A stretch of 64,000 nucleotides of DNA from Dyella dinghuensis (GTDB lineage Bacteria; Pseudomonadota; Gammaproteobacteria; Xanthomonadales; Rhodanobacteraceae): assembly GCF_003977615.1 (NCBI RefSeq), contig NZ_RYZR01000005.1:496001-560000 (forward strand). Reading direction: 5' to 3'. The translations under genes were made by a program, and so were the position numbers. Shown piece by piece: positions 17,017 through 25,139 of the stretch. Numbering within the stretch: position 1 is the stretch's first letter; the number at the start of each line of letters is the position of its first letter. Under the pieces are notes generated by a model that saw nothing but the letters and a program-made list of their open reading frames with translations, searched no databases and was not told the DNA's origin.

Positions 17017-17109
17017 GGCACAAACTCCGGATCATCTGTCATGCGATAACGCATGTGCACCGCGCCGGGTGCACATCGGGCTCGCAGGGTTCATACGGAT
17101 TTTGACCGT

Positions 17110-17382
17110 CTAGCCCGAGGAAGGTTGCTCGGTTTCCCGCGTGCATTCGTCCTGATGGGTTTCCGATTCAGGCCAGTGATACCAGTCCTTGTGCAGCGAA
17201 AACCGCTTGCACGCCAGACAGGCGGTAATTTCCCAGCGGTAACCGCAACCGGGACATACACCGCCCGTCCAGAACGTATTCCAGCAGGTGCCGCAACCGC
17301 CCATCTGCTGCGTGCAAAGCCAACGGCTGGTGCCCAGGGGACGCCAGGTGCAATGCGGACAATAGATGTCCGGTTCGCTCAC
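17110..17382 (-). CDS. small double zinc-ribbon protein
   Basis: A 90-residue cysteine-rich protein. Cysteines at 8/11 (CPHC), 23, 30/33 (CGTC), 43/46 (CPGC) and 55/58 (CLAC) give paired CxxC knuckles able to hold two or more metal ions. It is rich in Trp and His with an acidic tail. It has no signal peptide. It starts at GTG three bases after the stop of the upstream DUF6491 gene, so it is probably coupled to it. I do not recognise a specific family. It may act in metal or nucleic-acid binding. Confidence 0.72.
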   Translation of the reverse strand: MSEPDIYCPHCTWRPLGTSRWLCTQQMGGCGTCWNTFWTGGVCPGCGYRWEITACLACKRFSLHKDWYHWPESETHQDECTRETEQPSSG

Positions 17383-17385
17383 CGC

Positions 17386-17862
17386 TCAACCGCTGGTAGA
17401 CGCCGGCGCCGGTGCATTGCCACCGTTGTCGCGCGGCATGCTGTCGACCTGCCGCTGGTTTTCCTTTTCCAGCTTGAATTGCGCAAGGTCGATCGGGCGA
17501 ATCTGCTTGATCACGCACGGAATGTAAGGACGCCGCGTCAGCACCTTGTCGAAGCCGGTCTGCACCGTTCCGGCGAAACTGGTCAAACCAATCGAGGTGG
17601 TAATGGTGAGATTGCTGCAGGGCCAGACATCCAGCAGGTAGGCGCGATTGGATAGTGTGTAGACCACCAGCTGGGTGTCGCTGAGCGACTCCCAGGAATA
17701 AATTTGTGATCCGAATACCAGGCGAAAACTGCGAACAGGCGCGCCGGCAGCGGCGTTGTATGCCTGCTGGCGTTGCTGCAAACGTTGGTTATAAGGCTGG
17801 CTTGCACATGCCGCCAGCAACATCCCCATGAACACTGCAGATAAGACTTTCATCTTCGACAT
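17386..17862 (-). CDS. DUF6491-type lipoprotein, copy 2
   Basis: A 158-residue paralog of the protein at 16555-17016. Shared landmarks are the lipobox (MLLAAC), the YNAAAGAPVRSFR segment, SWESLSDTQLVVYT, AYLLDVWPC, GLTS, LDKVL/FDKVLT, PYIPCVIKQIRPIDLAQ and an acidic/Pro tail. The ATG at 17862 has GGAGGA 7 bases upstream; the longer frame to 17919 lacks a signal. Two cysteines besides the lipid-linked one are conserved in both copies and could form a disulfide. Function unknown. Confidence 0.8.
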   Translation of the reverse strand: MSKMKVLSAVFMGMLLAACASQPYNQRLQQRQQAYNAAAGAPVRSFRLVFGSQIYSWESLSDTQLVVYTLSNRAYLLDVWPCSNLTITTSIGLTSFAGTVQTGFDKVLTRRPYIPCVIKQIRPIDLAQFKLEKENQRQVDSMPRDNGGNAPAPASTSG

Positions 17863-17923
17863 GGCACTTCCTCCGTGATCGGATAAGCAGCCAAACGCGC
17901 CAGCGCGCGGCCCGTGCACAACG

Positions 17924-18667
17924 CTACTTCTTACCTACTTCGCTCCACTTGCCCGGATCGTAACCGCCCACCTCGAACACCAATTTTTGCTTGCCACCGT
18001 CCTGCAATTCGACGTTCATGGTAATGCGCTTGGTCTTCTCCATCGCATCGATAAAGCCCTTATCGTCGCGAATAAAGATGGCCGGCTCACCGGTGGTCGG
18101 CAGGAACGCGCGCAGCGGATGCGGCTTACCGTCGAAATCGGCCTGGATCGTGCAATTGCCCTTGCACACAAAACCATGGCCGGGGCCGAACATGAAGACG
18201 CTCTGGCCCCACTTCGTATGACGACGCAAGACCAGACGCACCTGGTTGTCGCCCGACGGGAAGGTCGTGAACAGGCTTGCCGTGGATTGCGTGCCGCCTT
18301 CCATCGGTCCGACCTGGTACGTCCACAACGCAGCGAGGCGGCGCTTCTCGGTCACGTCTTTCCAGCGCTGCTCGACCGCCGGCAAGGTCTGCTGCACTTC
18401 CTTGGCGGCATCGGTATTCGGGAAGCGTTTGACGATGTCATCGCCCACCTGCGAAGCCATCTCGTCGTTCTTCAACTGCAGCATTTTGCGATAGCTCTGC
18501 AGCTCGTCGTTCACCTGCGAGTTTTGCGGCGACGCCTGTGCATCGGAAGCACTGGCACTGGAGGCCGGCTGCGAGCTGCCCTGATCCTGTTGCGAACACG
18601 CCGCGAGCGAAAGCAAACCGCATGCGGCGACGAGGGTGACGGAACGGCGGAAAGGCGAGCGAATCAT
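17924..18667 (-). CDS. hypothetical lipoprotein
   Basis: A 247-residue predicted lipoprotein. The signal peptide starts MIRSPFRRSVTLVAACGLLS and ends in lipobox LSLAAC. A Ser/Ala/Gln-rich linker follows (about 24-48), then a helical part with charged heptads (ELQSYRKMLQLKNDEMASQVGDDIVKRF). The beta-rich C-terminal domain (about 110-247) has WTYQVGPMEGG, VRLVLRRHTKWGQSVFMF and a Cys pair (GFVCKGNCTIQADFDG). No family recognised. The longer frame to 18802 reaches into the LytTR gene and is not used. It lies 74 bases downstream of that regulator gene. Confidence 0.78.
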   Translation of the reverse strand: MIRSPFRRSVTLVAACGLLSLAACSQQDQGSSQPASSASASDAQASPQNSQVNDELQSYRKMLQLKNDEMASQVGDDIVKRFPNTDAAKEVQQTLPAVEQRWKDVTEKRRLAALWTYQVGPMEGGTQSTASLFTTFPSGDNQVRLVLRRHTKWGQSVFMFGPGHGFVCKGNCTIQADFDGKPHPLRAFLPTTGEPAIFIRDDKGFIDAMEKTKRITMNVELQDGGKQKLVFEVGGYDPGKWSEVGKK

Positions 18668-18741
18668 CGACGACACACCGGCAAAGGAAAGGCCTCTAGC
18701 TTGAAACGAGCCAGGGCACGGCGCAAGCCGTCCGGGCGAGG

Positions 18742-19614
18742 TCATGCGGTAGCGGCTTGCCCGAAGCGTTCGCGCAACGCAGCACGGTACCGGCGACTGC
18801 ACGGAATCTTGATGCCGTCGCGCATCAGCAGCCGCGCATCGCCTGTCTCCAGCGGCTCGATTTCCACCAGAAAATCCAGGTTGACGACGTAGCTGCGATG
18901 CACACGCACAAAGTGTTGCGCATCCAGCCGCGCCTCGATACCGGCCATGGTGGCGCGCAGCGGATAGTCGCGCTCGCGCACATGCAGGTTCACGTAATTA
19001 CCCGATGCCTGCAGCCATTCGATTTCGCGAGCGGCCAGCAGAAATTCCTTGCCGAGCTTGCGCACCAGAAAACGTTCGGGCTGCTCCACCGGTTCCAGGG
19101 GCGGCCCGACATCCGGTTCGTCAAGCAAACGTGCCTCGCCCTGCAAACGCATCACCCAGAAACGATAAAAGCTGATGCCTGCAATGATGGAAAAGTAAGT
19201 GCGGACGTCCTTGAGATATTCGTAGCCGAAGCGAACCCACCAGTGCCCGAAATCGTAATGATCGCCTTCCACGATATAGGCAAGCTTGCGCAACAGCACC
19301 ATGCCTTCGACGTGGATTAGGCTGAAAACAATGCTGCACAGCACATGACGTGGTACATTCTGCTGCCAGGTCTCCCAGCCAATCGGCCAGCGTCGCAACG
19401 CCGCTATCAGCGCCGGTAACAAAGCCAGGATCATGATCGTGCTGCTCACCTCCCAGACCCAGGGAGCCCAGGGCGGAATGCTGCGATTGTCCATCTGCGC
19501 GATGACGCCGTTGAACGCGGTGTTCACCACCGCAAAGACCGGCCAGAAGCCGAGCTCGAACGGACGTCGCCAGCGTTGAAAACTTTCGTATGTGAAACGG
19601 CGCTCTATACCCAT
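18742..19614 (-). CDS. membrane-anchored LytTR transcriptional regulator
   Basis: A 290-residue protein with about four N-terminal membrane helices (roughly 20-40, 53-75, 88-110 and 135-155) and a C-terminal LytTR DNA-binding domain (about 190-285). LytTR landmarks are EIEWLQASGNYVNLHVRERDYPLRATM, FVRVHRSYVVNLDFL and IPCSRRYRAAL. There is no receiver domain, so the membrane part may be the sensor. It is divergent from the MFS gene with 78 bases between starts, and upstream of the lipoprotein gene at 17924; either could be a target. The ATG at 19614 is chosen because the longer frame adds unlikely residues. Confidence 0.85.
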   Translation of the reverse strand: MGIERRFTYESFQRWRRPFELGFWPVFAVVNTAFNGVIAQMDNRSIPPWAPWVWEVSSTIMILALLPALIAALRRWPIGWETWQQNVPRHVLCSIVFSLIHVEGMVLLRKLAYIVEGDHYDFGHWWVRFGYEYLKDVRTYFSIIAGISFYRFWVMRLQGEARLLDEPDVGPPLEPVEQPERFLVRKLGKEFLLAAREIEWLQASGNYVNLHVRERDYPLRATMAGIEARLDAQHFVRVHRSYVVNLDFLVEIEPLETGDARLLMRDGIKIPCSRRYRAALRERFGQAATA

Positions 19615-19692
19615 GATCCGGATTCTACACAGCCCCATCCAGCCGACACGCTGCCCAAGCGGCATAATGCGGCGTCACGTCAAGGATTGAAC

Positions 19693-20958
19693 ATGTCCTC
19701 TTCCCCAACGCCAGGTTCGGCGGACTCGCTTTTTCAACACCGCGCGTATATCGCGTTCTGGTGCGCGCGCACTGCCTCCAGTTTCGGCTTCCAGATGCTT
19801 TCGGTGGCGGTGGGCTGGCAAATCTATGCGATGACAGGCCGGGCGTTCGATCTCGGCCTGATTGGTCTGGTGCAATTTTTTCCGTCCGTGTTGCTGGCAT
19901 TGCTGGCGGGACATCTTGCCGATCAGTTCGATCGCCGGCGCATCGTGCTGATCGGGCAGATCGTCGAATGGATTGCGATCGTGCTGCTCGCGACGTTGAC
20001 CTTGCTGCATGCGATCAATGAAGTAGGCATTCTGTTGCTGATCTTCACGATCAGCACCGCTAAAGCGTTCGAATCGCCGTCGATGCAATCGATGGTGCCT
20101 GCATTGGTTCCGCCATCGCTGTTGCCGCGCGCCATGGCGGTGAACGGTTCGGCGATGCAAGCGGCGATGATCATGGGGCCTGCACTCGGCGGCTTTCTCT
20201 ACGTCGCGGGTCCCGGTGTCGTGTACTCGGTCTCTGCCGTGTTGTATCTGATCGCAGCCACGATGGTGGCTCAGTTGCACTACGAACAAGCGCCGCCGAA
20301 GCGCGAGCCGGCAACACTGAAAACCTTGTTCGCGGGCGTGCATTTCATCCGCGAACGCAAAGACGTACTCGGCGTGATTTCGCTGGATCTTTTTGCCGTA
20401 TTGCTGGGTGGTGCGACGGCGCTTTTGCCGATCTTCGCCAAAGACGTGCTGCACACCGGTCCCTGGGGCTTGGGTCTGTTGCGTGCTGCGCCCGCTGTCG
20501 GCGCGCTGTTGATGTCCTTCTGGCTGGCGCGTCACAGCATGGAACGTCGCGTGGGCATGACTATGTTCGCCTGCGTTGCAGGTTTCGGTGTCGCGACGCT
20601 GGTGTTCGCACTGTCGAAAGTAATCTGGCTGTCGTTGGTGGCACTCTTCGCGCTGGGTGCTTTTGATATGGTCAGCATGGTGATCCGCGGCTCGCTGGTG
20701 CAATTGGATACACCTGATGCGATGCGCGGCCGTGTCAGCGCGGTGAACGCGATTTTCATCAATACATCCAACCAGCTCGGCGAATTCGAATCGGGCATGC
20801 TGGCTGCATGGTTGGGCGCCGTGGGATCGGCCGTGGTGGGCGGCATCGGCACGCTGGTCGTGGTCGGCTTGTGGATGATGATGTTTCCCACCTTGCGTCG
20901 GCGCCAACGATTGCACGTGGAGCCGGTGCCCGATGAAGCAAGTTCGCAAACGATCTAG
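19693..20958 (+). CDS. MFS transporter, EntS/MFS_3-like
   Basis: A 421-residue inner-membrane transporter with about 12 hydrophobic segments. After helix 2 it has the MFS loop motif GHLADQFDRRRIVLIGQ. It also shows FESPSMQSMVPALVPPSLLPRAMAVNG and MRGRVSAVNAIFINTSNQLGEFESG, which are typical of the EntS-like MFS_3 group of exporters. The substrate is unknown. The start at 19693 (ATG after GGATTGAAC) gives a short cytosolic N-terminus; the longer frame would run through the promoter of the divergent LytTR gene. Regulation by that LytTR protein is possible but not shown. Confidence 0.88.
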   Translation: MSSSPTPGSADSLFQHRAYIAFWCARTASSFGFQMLSVAVGWQIYAMTGRAFDLGLIGLVQFFPSVLLALLAGHLADQFDRRRIVLIGQIVEWIAIVLLATLTLLHAINEVGILLLIFTISTAKAFESPSMQSMVPALVPPSLLPRAMAVNGSAMQAAMIMGPALGGFLYVAGPGVVYSVSAVLYLIAATMVAQLHYEQAPPKREPATLKTLFAGVHFIRERKDVLGVISLDLFAVLLGGATALLPIFAKDVLHTGPWGLGLLRAAPAVGALLMSFWLARHSMERRVGMTMFACVAGFGVATLVFALSKVIWLSLVALFALGAFDMVSMVIRGSLVQLDTPDAMRGRVSAVNAIFINTSNQLGEFESGMLAAWLGAVGSAVVGGIGTLVVVGLWMMMFPTLRRRQRLHVEPVPDEASSQTI

Positions 20959-21037
20959 ATCGATGATGGCGTTGACGCGACGCCGATTCACAGCGCGTTA
21001 CCTTGTCGCCTGATTTTTCGCTAAAAGGATTGCCGCC

Positions 21038-21709
21038 TTGATCATCGTTCACCATCTCAACAACTCACGATCGCAGCGCATTCTGTGGCTGCTTGAAGAG
21101 CTGAGCCTGCCGTACGAGATCAAGCGATATCAGCGCGATCCGAAAACCATGCTCGCACCACCGGAGCTGCGCGCCGTGCATCCGCTCGGCAAATCGCCGG
21201 TGATTACCGATGGCGATCTGACGCTGGCCGAATCGGGAGCGATCATCGAATATCTCGCTGACCGATACGGTGCCGGCTCGCTTATTCCCACAGCCGGCTC
21301 GCGGGAGAGATTGCGCTGCAATTACTGGCTGCACTACGCGGAAGGCTCGGCCATGCCACCGCTACTGCTGAAACTCGTGTTCCGCCGGGTTGAAACGGCA
21401 CCCGTACCGTTCTTCGTGCGGCCGGTGGCGAAGGGGATCGCGGTGAAGGTGCAACACGGTTTTGTCGATCCGCAGATCGCTTTGCATTTGTCTTACCTGG
21501 AAGGCGAGCTGACAAAAGCGGAATGGTTCGGCGGCAACGATTTCGGCGTCGCGGATATCGTCATGAGTTTCCCACTGGAAGCGGCATCGGCACGCGGCGG
21601 CCTGGACCGCTATCCTCATCTACAGGGATTTTTGCAGCGGATTCACGTGCGACCTGCCTATCAGCGCGCCCTGGAACGGGGCGGCGAATACAGCCTGTTA
21701 GGTAGCTGA
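21038..21709 (+). CDS. glutathione S-transferase
   Basis: A 223-residue GST. The N-terminal thioredoxin-like domain (1-80) has SQRILWLLEELSLPYEI and the glutathione-site segments VHPLGKSPVITDGDLTLAESGAI. The helical C-terminal domain (about 90-215) includes WFGGNDFGVADIVMSFPLEA. The helix-1 start has HHLNNSRSQR, so the usual catalytic Ser/Cys position is one of the two serines. It begins at TTG, supported by AAAGGA 8 bases upstream. Substrate unknown. Confidence 0.92.
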   Translation: MIIVHHLNNSRSQRILWLLEELSLPYEIKRYQRDPKTMLAPPELRAVHPLGKSPVITDGDLTLAESGAIIEYLADRYGAGSLIPTAGSRERLRCNYWLHYAEGSAMPPLLLKLVFRRVETAPVPFFVRPVAKGIAVKVQHGFVDPQIALHLSYLEGELTKAEWFGGNDFGVADIVMSFPLEAASARGGLDRYPHLQGFLQRIHVRPAYQRALERGGEYSLLGS

Positions 21710-21788
21710 ACGCACGGAGCGGCGGTTAACGCCCCGCTCACGCAGGCACTGGCAACGTCATACCTCTGGACAGCGGTGGAGCATTTTC

Positions 21789-22106
21789 ATGAGCAGGCAA
21801 ACCGATATCGAACGACGACTGGACGACCTCAGCGACCGCGTGCGGCACTACTCCAATGGTGTCTCCGACACGGCCGACGGTTTGCTGACACGCGGCAAGC
21901 GCGTCGTGAGCAAGTTCAACCGCCGCGATGCAACCAAGCGCGTTTCTCAGGCAGCCGAGGACTTCGCGGACGAAGCGAACTATCAATACCGTCGCCTGCG
22001 CCGCCATGTGAATCGTCACCCGGTCGCTACGGTAGCGATCGTGGCGGGCACCATCGGCGCGTTCCTGCTGCTGCGCAAGGCGTTTCGCAGCGACGATGAC
22101 GATTGA
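21789..22106 (+). CDS. small helical membrane-anchor protein (YqjD/DUF883-like)
   Basis: A 105-residue protein: a charged coiled-coil part (DIERRLDDLSDRVRHYS to RRHVNRHP, 1-75), one membrane helix (about 78-98, VATVAIVAGTIGAFLLL) and a C-terminal acidic tail of four Asp. This layout is that of ElaB/YqjD-type ribosome-associated inner-membrane proteins, though the usual conserved motif is not distinct here, so the assignment is tentative. It ends before a bidirectional terminator. Confidence 0.7.
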   Translation: MSRQTDIERRLDDLSDRVRHYSNGVSDTADGLLTRGKRVVSKFNRRDATKRVSQAAEDFADEANYQYRRLRRHVNRHPVATVAIVAGTIGAFLLLRKAFRSDDDD

Positions 22107-22133
22107 TCTTGTCGCAACCGTTCCGACGGCCAT

Positions 22134-22168
22134 AAAAAAGAACCCGCCGATTGGCGGGTTCTTTTTTT
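22134..22168. terminator. bidirectional rho-independent terminator
   Basis: A GAACCCGCC / GGCGGGTTC stem with a 4-base loop, six A before and seven T after. It separates the converging small membrane protein gene and aceE. Confidence 0.93.
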
Positions 22169-22174
22169 GCGACA

Positions 22175-24868
22175 TTACACCGACTGCGGATTCGGCTTAT
22201 CCGGATCGAGCTTGTACTCGCGGATGGCGCGCGCGACGTCCTTGGCGTTGACCTTGCCGTCCTTCGCCAGTGCGGCAAGTGCGGCGTGCGCGATCCAGTA
22301 GCGATCCACTTCGAAGAAGTTGCGCAGGTGTTCGCGTGTATCCGAACGGCCAAAACCATCGGTGCCCAGTACGGTGAAACGCATCCCATCCGGCATGAAG
22401 GCGCGGATCTGATCGGCGTATTCGCGCACGTAATCCGTTGCGGCAATCGCCGGACCCTGATGACCTTGCAGCAAGCCGGTGACGTACGGCACGCGCTGTT
22501 CGGATTCCGGATGCAGGCGGTTCCAGCGTTCGGCGTCGAAACCGTCGCGACGCAATTCGCTGAAGCTGGGCACGGACCAGATGTCGGCGCTGACGCCGAA
22601 ATCTTTCTCAAGCAATTCGGCTGCAGCGATCACTTCGCGCAGGATGGTGCCGGAGCCGAGCAACTGCACGCGCGTGTCGCCCTTCTTCGCCTTGCCGCCG
22701 TCCTTGAACAAATACATACCCTTGATGATGCCCTCTTCCACGCCTTGCGGCAGGTCGGGGTGGGCGTAGTTTTCGTTCATGACCGTGAGGTAGTAGTACA
22801 CATCCTCCTGGTCTTCGAGCATGCGGCGCGTGCCGTCCTGCAGGATCACGGCCACTTCGTAGGAGAAGGTCGGATCGTAGGCGCGCACGTTCGGGATCGC
22901 ACCGGCGAGCAGGTGCGAGTGACCGTCTTCGTGCTGCAGGCCTTCACCGTTCAACGTGGTGCGTCCGGCCGTACCGCCGATCAGGAAGCCGCGCGAGCGC
23001 ATATCGCCTGCCGCCCACGCGAGATCGCCGATGCGCTGGAAGCCGAACATCGAGTAGTAGATGAAGAACGGCAACATGGGTGTGTTGCTGATGCTGTAGC
23101 TGGTCGCCGCTGCCATCCATGCGGCCATGCCGCCGGCTTCGGAAATACCTTCCTGCAGCACTTGGCCCTTCTGGTCTTCGCGGTAGTACAGCAACTGGTC
23201 GGCATCCTGCGGACGGTACTTCTGGCCGAATGGCGCATAGATACCGATCTGGCGGAACATGCCTTCCATACCGAACGTGCGTGCTTCGTCGGCGACGATC
23301 GGCACCACACGCGGACCGATGGCCTTGTCACGCAGCAACAGATTCATGCCGCGCACGAGCGCCATGGTGGTGGAAATTTCGCGGTCGCCGGTGCCCTTGG
23401 TGATCTGTTCGAATCCGGCCAGATCCGGCGCCTTGAGCTTGACGTCGGTATGACGGCGACGCTGCGGCAGGAAGCCACCGAGTTCCTTGCGGCGCTCGAG
23501 CATGTACTGCACTTCGGCCGAATCCTTGCCGGGGTGGTAGTACGGCACATCCTTGAGCTTGTCGTCGGTCACCGGAATATTGAAGCGGTCGCGGAAGTGA
23601 CGCACGGCTTCGTCGTCCAGCTTCTTCTGCTGGTGCGTCGGGTTCTGCGATTCGCCTGCGGCACCCATGCCATAGCCCTTCACCGTCTTGGCGAGGATCA
23701 CGGTGGGCATGCCCTTGGTGTTCACCGCCTGGTGGTAAGCCGCATAAACCTTGTGCGGATCGTGACCGCCGCGGTTCAAGCGCCAGATGTCGTCATCGCT
23801 CAGATTGGTGACCATCTCGCGCGTCTCCGGATATTTCCCGAAGAAATGCTCGCGTGTGTATGCGCCACCGAAGGCTTTGCAGGCCTGGTATTCGCCGTCG
23901 ACGGTTTCCATCATCAGCTTGCGCAGGACGCCCCTGGTGTCGCGCGCGAGAAGCGGGTCCCAGTAGCTGCCCCACACCACCTTCAGTGCGTTCCAGCCGG
24001 CGCCACGGAACACACCTTCCAGTTCCTGGATGATCTTGCCGTTGCCGCGCACGGGACCGTCGAGACGCTGCAGGTTGGCGTTGATCACGAAGATCAGGTT
24101 GTCCAGCCCTTCGCGGCCGGCCAGCGCGATAGCGCCGAGCGATTCGGGTTCGTCCGTTTCGCCGTCGCCCATGAAGCACCAGATCTTTCGATCGGACTTC
24201 GGAATGAGGCCACGGTGTTCGAGGTATTTCCAGAACTGTGCCTGATAGATCGCCTGGATCGGACCCAGGCCCATCGATACCGTCGGCACCTGCCAGTAAT
24301 CGGGCATCAGCCACGGATGCGGGTACGAGGACAGGCCGCGACCGTGACCGGCGACTTCCATGCGGAAGAGATCGAGCTGATCTTCGCCAATGCGGCCTTC
24401 GAGGAACGAACGCGCGTAGATGCCGGGGCTGGAATGGCCCTGATGGAACACGAGATCGCCCGGATGATCGGCACTCGGCGCACGCCAGAAATGATTGAAA
24501 CCGACGTCATAAAGCGTCGCCGACGAGGCGAAGCTGGCGATATGACCGCCCAATTCGCCAGGCTTGCGGTTGGCGCGCACGACCATCGCCATCGCGTTCC
24601 AGCGGATCAGCGTGCGGATGCGCCATTCCATCGCGGCATCGCCGGGCATCTTCGCTTCCAGATGCGTAGGGATGGTGTTGACGTATTCGGTGGTCGGATC
24701 GAACGGCAAATAGCCGCCCGAACGACGTGTGGAATCGACCAGCTTTTCCAGCAGGAAATGCGCGCGTTCGGTGCCTTCGCGATTGATGACGGCACTGAGC
24801 GATTCAACCCATTCCTGGGTTTCGGTAGGGTCGAGGTCCTGGTGGAGGATATCGTCGATCTGATCCAT
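22175..24868 (-). CDS. aceE: pyruvate dehydrogenase E1 component, homodimeric
   Basis: An 897-residue thiamin-diphosphate enzyme that decarboxylates pyruvate and acetylates the lipoyl group of E2. It begins MDQIDDILHQDLDPTETQEW, as E1p does. The ThDP/Mg motif is at about 230-266 (GDGETDEPES to NANLQRLDG), the GYGMGAAGE loop is mid-chain, and the transketolase-like C-terminal domain contains YEVAVILQDGTRRMLEDQEDVYYYLTVMNENY. Length fits E. coli AceE (887). The start at 24868 is supported by a GGAGA motif upstream; the longer frame adds 35 Arg-rich residues. It stands alone here, about 16 kb from aceF-lpdA, and shares an upstream palindrome with that operon. Confidence 0.97.
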   Translation of the reverse strand: MDQIDDILHQDLDPTETQEWVESLSAVINREGTERAHFLLEKLVDSTRRSGGYLPFDPTTEYVNTIPTHLEAKMPGDAAMEWRIRTLIRWNAMAMVVRANRKPGELGGHIASFASSATLYDVGFNHFWRAPSADHPGDLVFHQGHSSPGIYARSFLEGRIGEDQLDLFRMEVAGHGRGLSSYPHPWLMPDYWQVPTVSMGLGPIQAIYQAQFWKYLEHRGLIPKSDRKIWCFMGDGETDEPESLGAIALAGREGLDNLIFVINANLQRLDGPVRGNGKIIQELEGVFRGAGWNALKVVWGSYWDPLLARDTRGVLRKLMMETVDGEYQACKAFGGAYTREHFFGKYPETREMVTNLSDDDIWRLNRGGHDPHKVYAAYHQAVNTKGMPTVILAKTVKGYGMGAAGESQNPTHQQKKLDDEAVRHFRDRFNIPVTDDKLKDVPYYHPGKDSAEVQYMLERRKELGGFLPQRRRHTDVKLKAPDLAGFEQITKGTGDREISTTMALVRGMNLLLRDKAIGPRVVPIVADEARTFGMEGMFRQIGIYAPFGQKYRPQDADQLLYYREDQKGQVLQEGISEAGGMAAWMAAATSYSISNTPMLPFFIYYSMFGFQRIGDLAWAAGDMRSRGFLIGGTAGRTTLNGEGLQHEDGHSHLLAGAIPNVRAYDPTFSYEVAVILQDGTRRMLEDQEDVYYYLTVMNENYAHPDLPQGVEEGIIKGMYLFKDGGKAKKGDTRVQLLGSGTILREVIAAAELLEKDFGVSADIWSVPSFSELRRDGFDAERWNRLHPESEQRVPYVTGLLQGHQGPAIAATDYVREYADQIRAFMPDGMRFTVLGTDGFGRSDTREHLRNFFEVDRYWIAHAALAALAKDGKVNAKDVARAIREYKLDPDKPNPQSV

Positions 24869-25058
24869 GGAACGTCTCCGCGGCGCCCGGCGCCGCCTTG
24901 CGGTGGATGCGCGTCGCTGGGGAGGCGACGAAACCGTTGCATCGGTTCGGCGGCAACGTGCCGGCACGGACAAGACCGCGTGGCGAGGGCGCCGCTGGAC
25001 GAGCTAAGACTTCTGATTCTAGCTGTCGCGCGGCGATCTAGCCAATTGAAAAGCACTA

Positions 25059-25070
25059 CATACGTATGCG
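25059..25070. promoter_or_regulatory. palindrome upstream of aceE, candidate operator shared with aceF
   Basis: CATACGTATG (25059-25068) is a perfect palindrome, and the 12-mer CATACGTATGCG is identical to that upstream of aceF. It lies 191 bases upstream of the aceE start, beyond the end of maeB. Function is inferred. Confidence 0.5.
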
Positions 25071-25114
25071 CACGGCTGAAGTCCTTCTCTCACGGAGAAG
25101 TAGGCAGCCGTGCG
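25069..25114 (-). other. long stem-loop between maeB and aceE
   Basis: An outer 10-bp perfect stem (CGCACGGCTG / CAGCCGTGCG) encloses an inner 6-bp stem (CTTCTC / GAGAAG) with a 5-base loop. It lies 26 bases after the maeB stop and abuts the candidate operator. There is no T-run, so it may be a 3' end or processing structure of the maeB transcript rather than a classical terminator. Confidence 0.6.
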
Positions 25115-25139
25115 GTAGGTCTGCCGCAATGCACAACGA

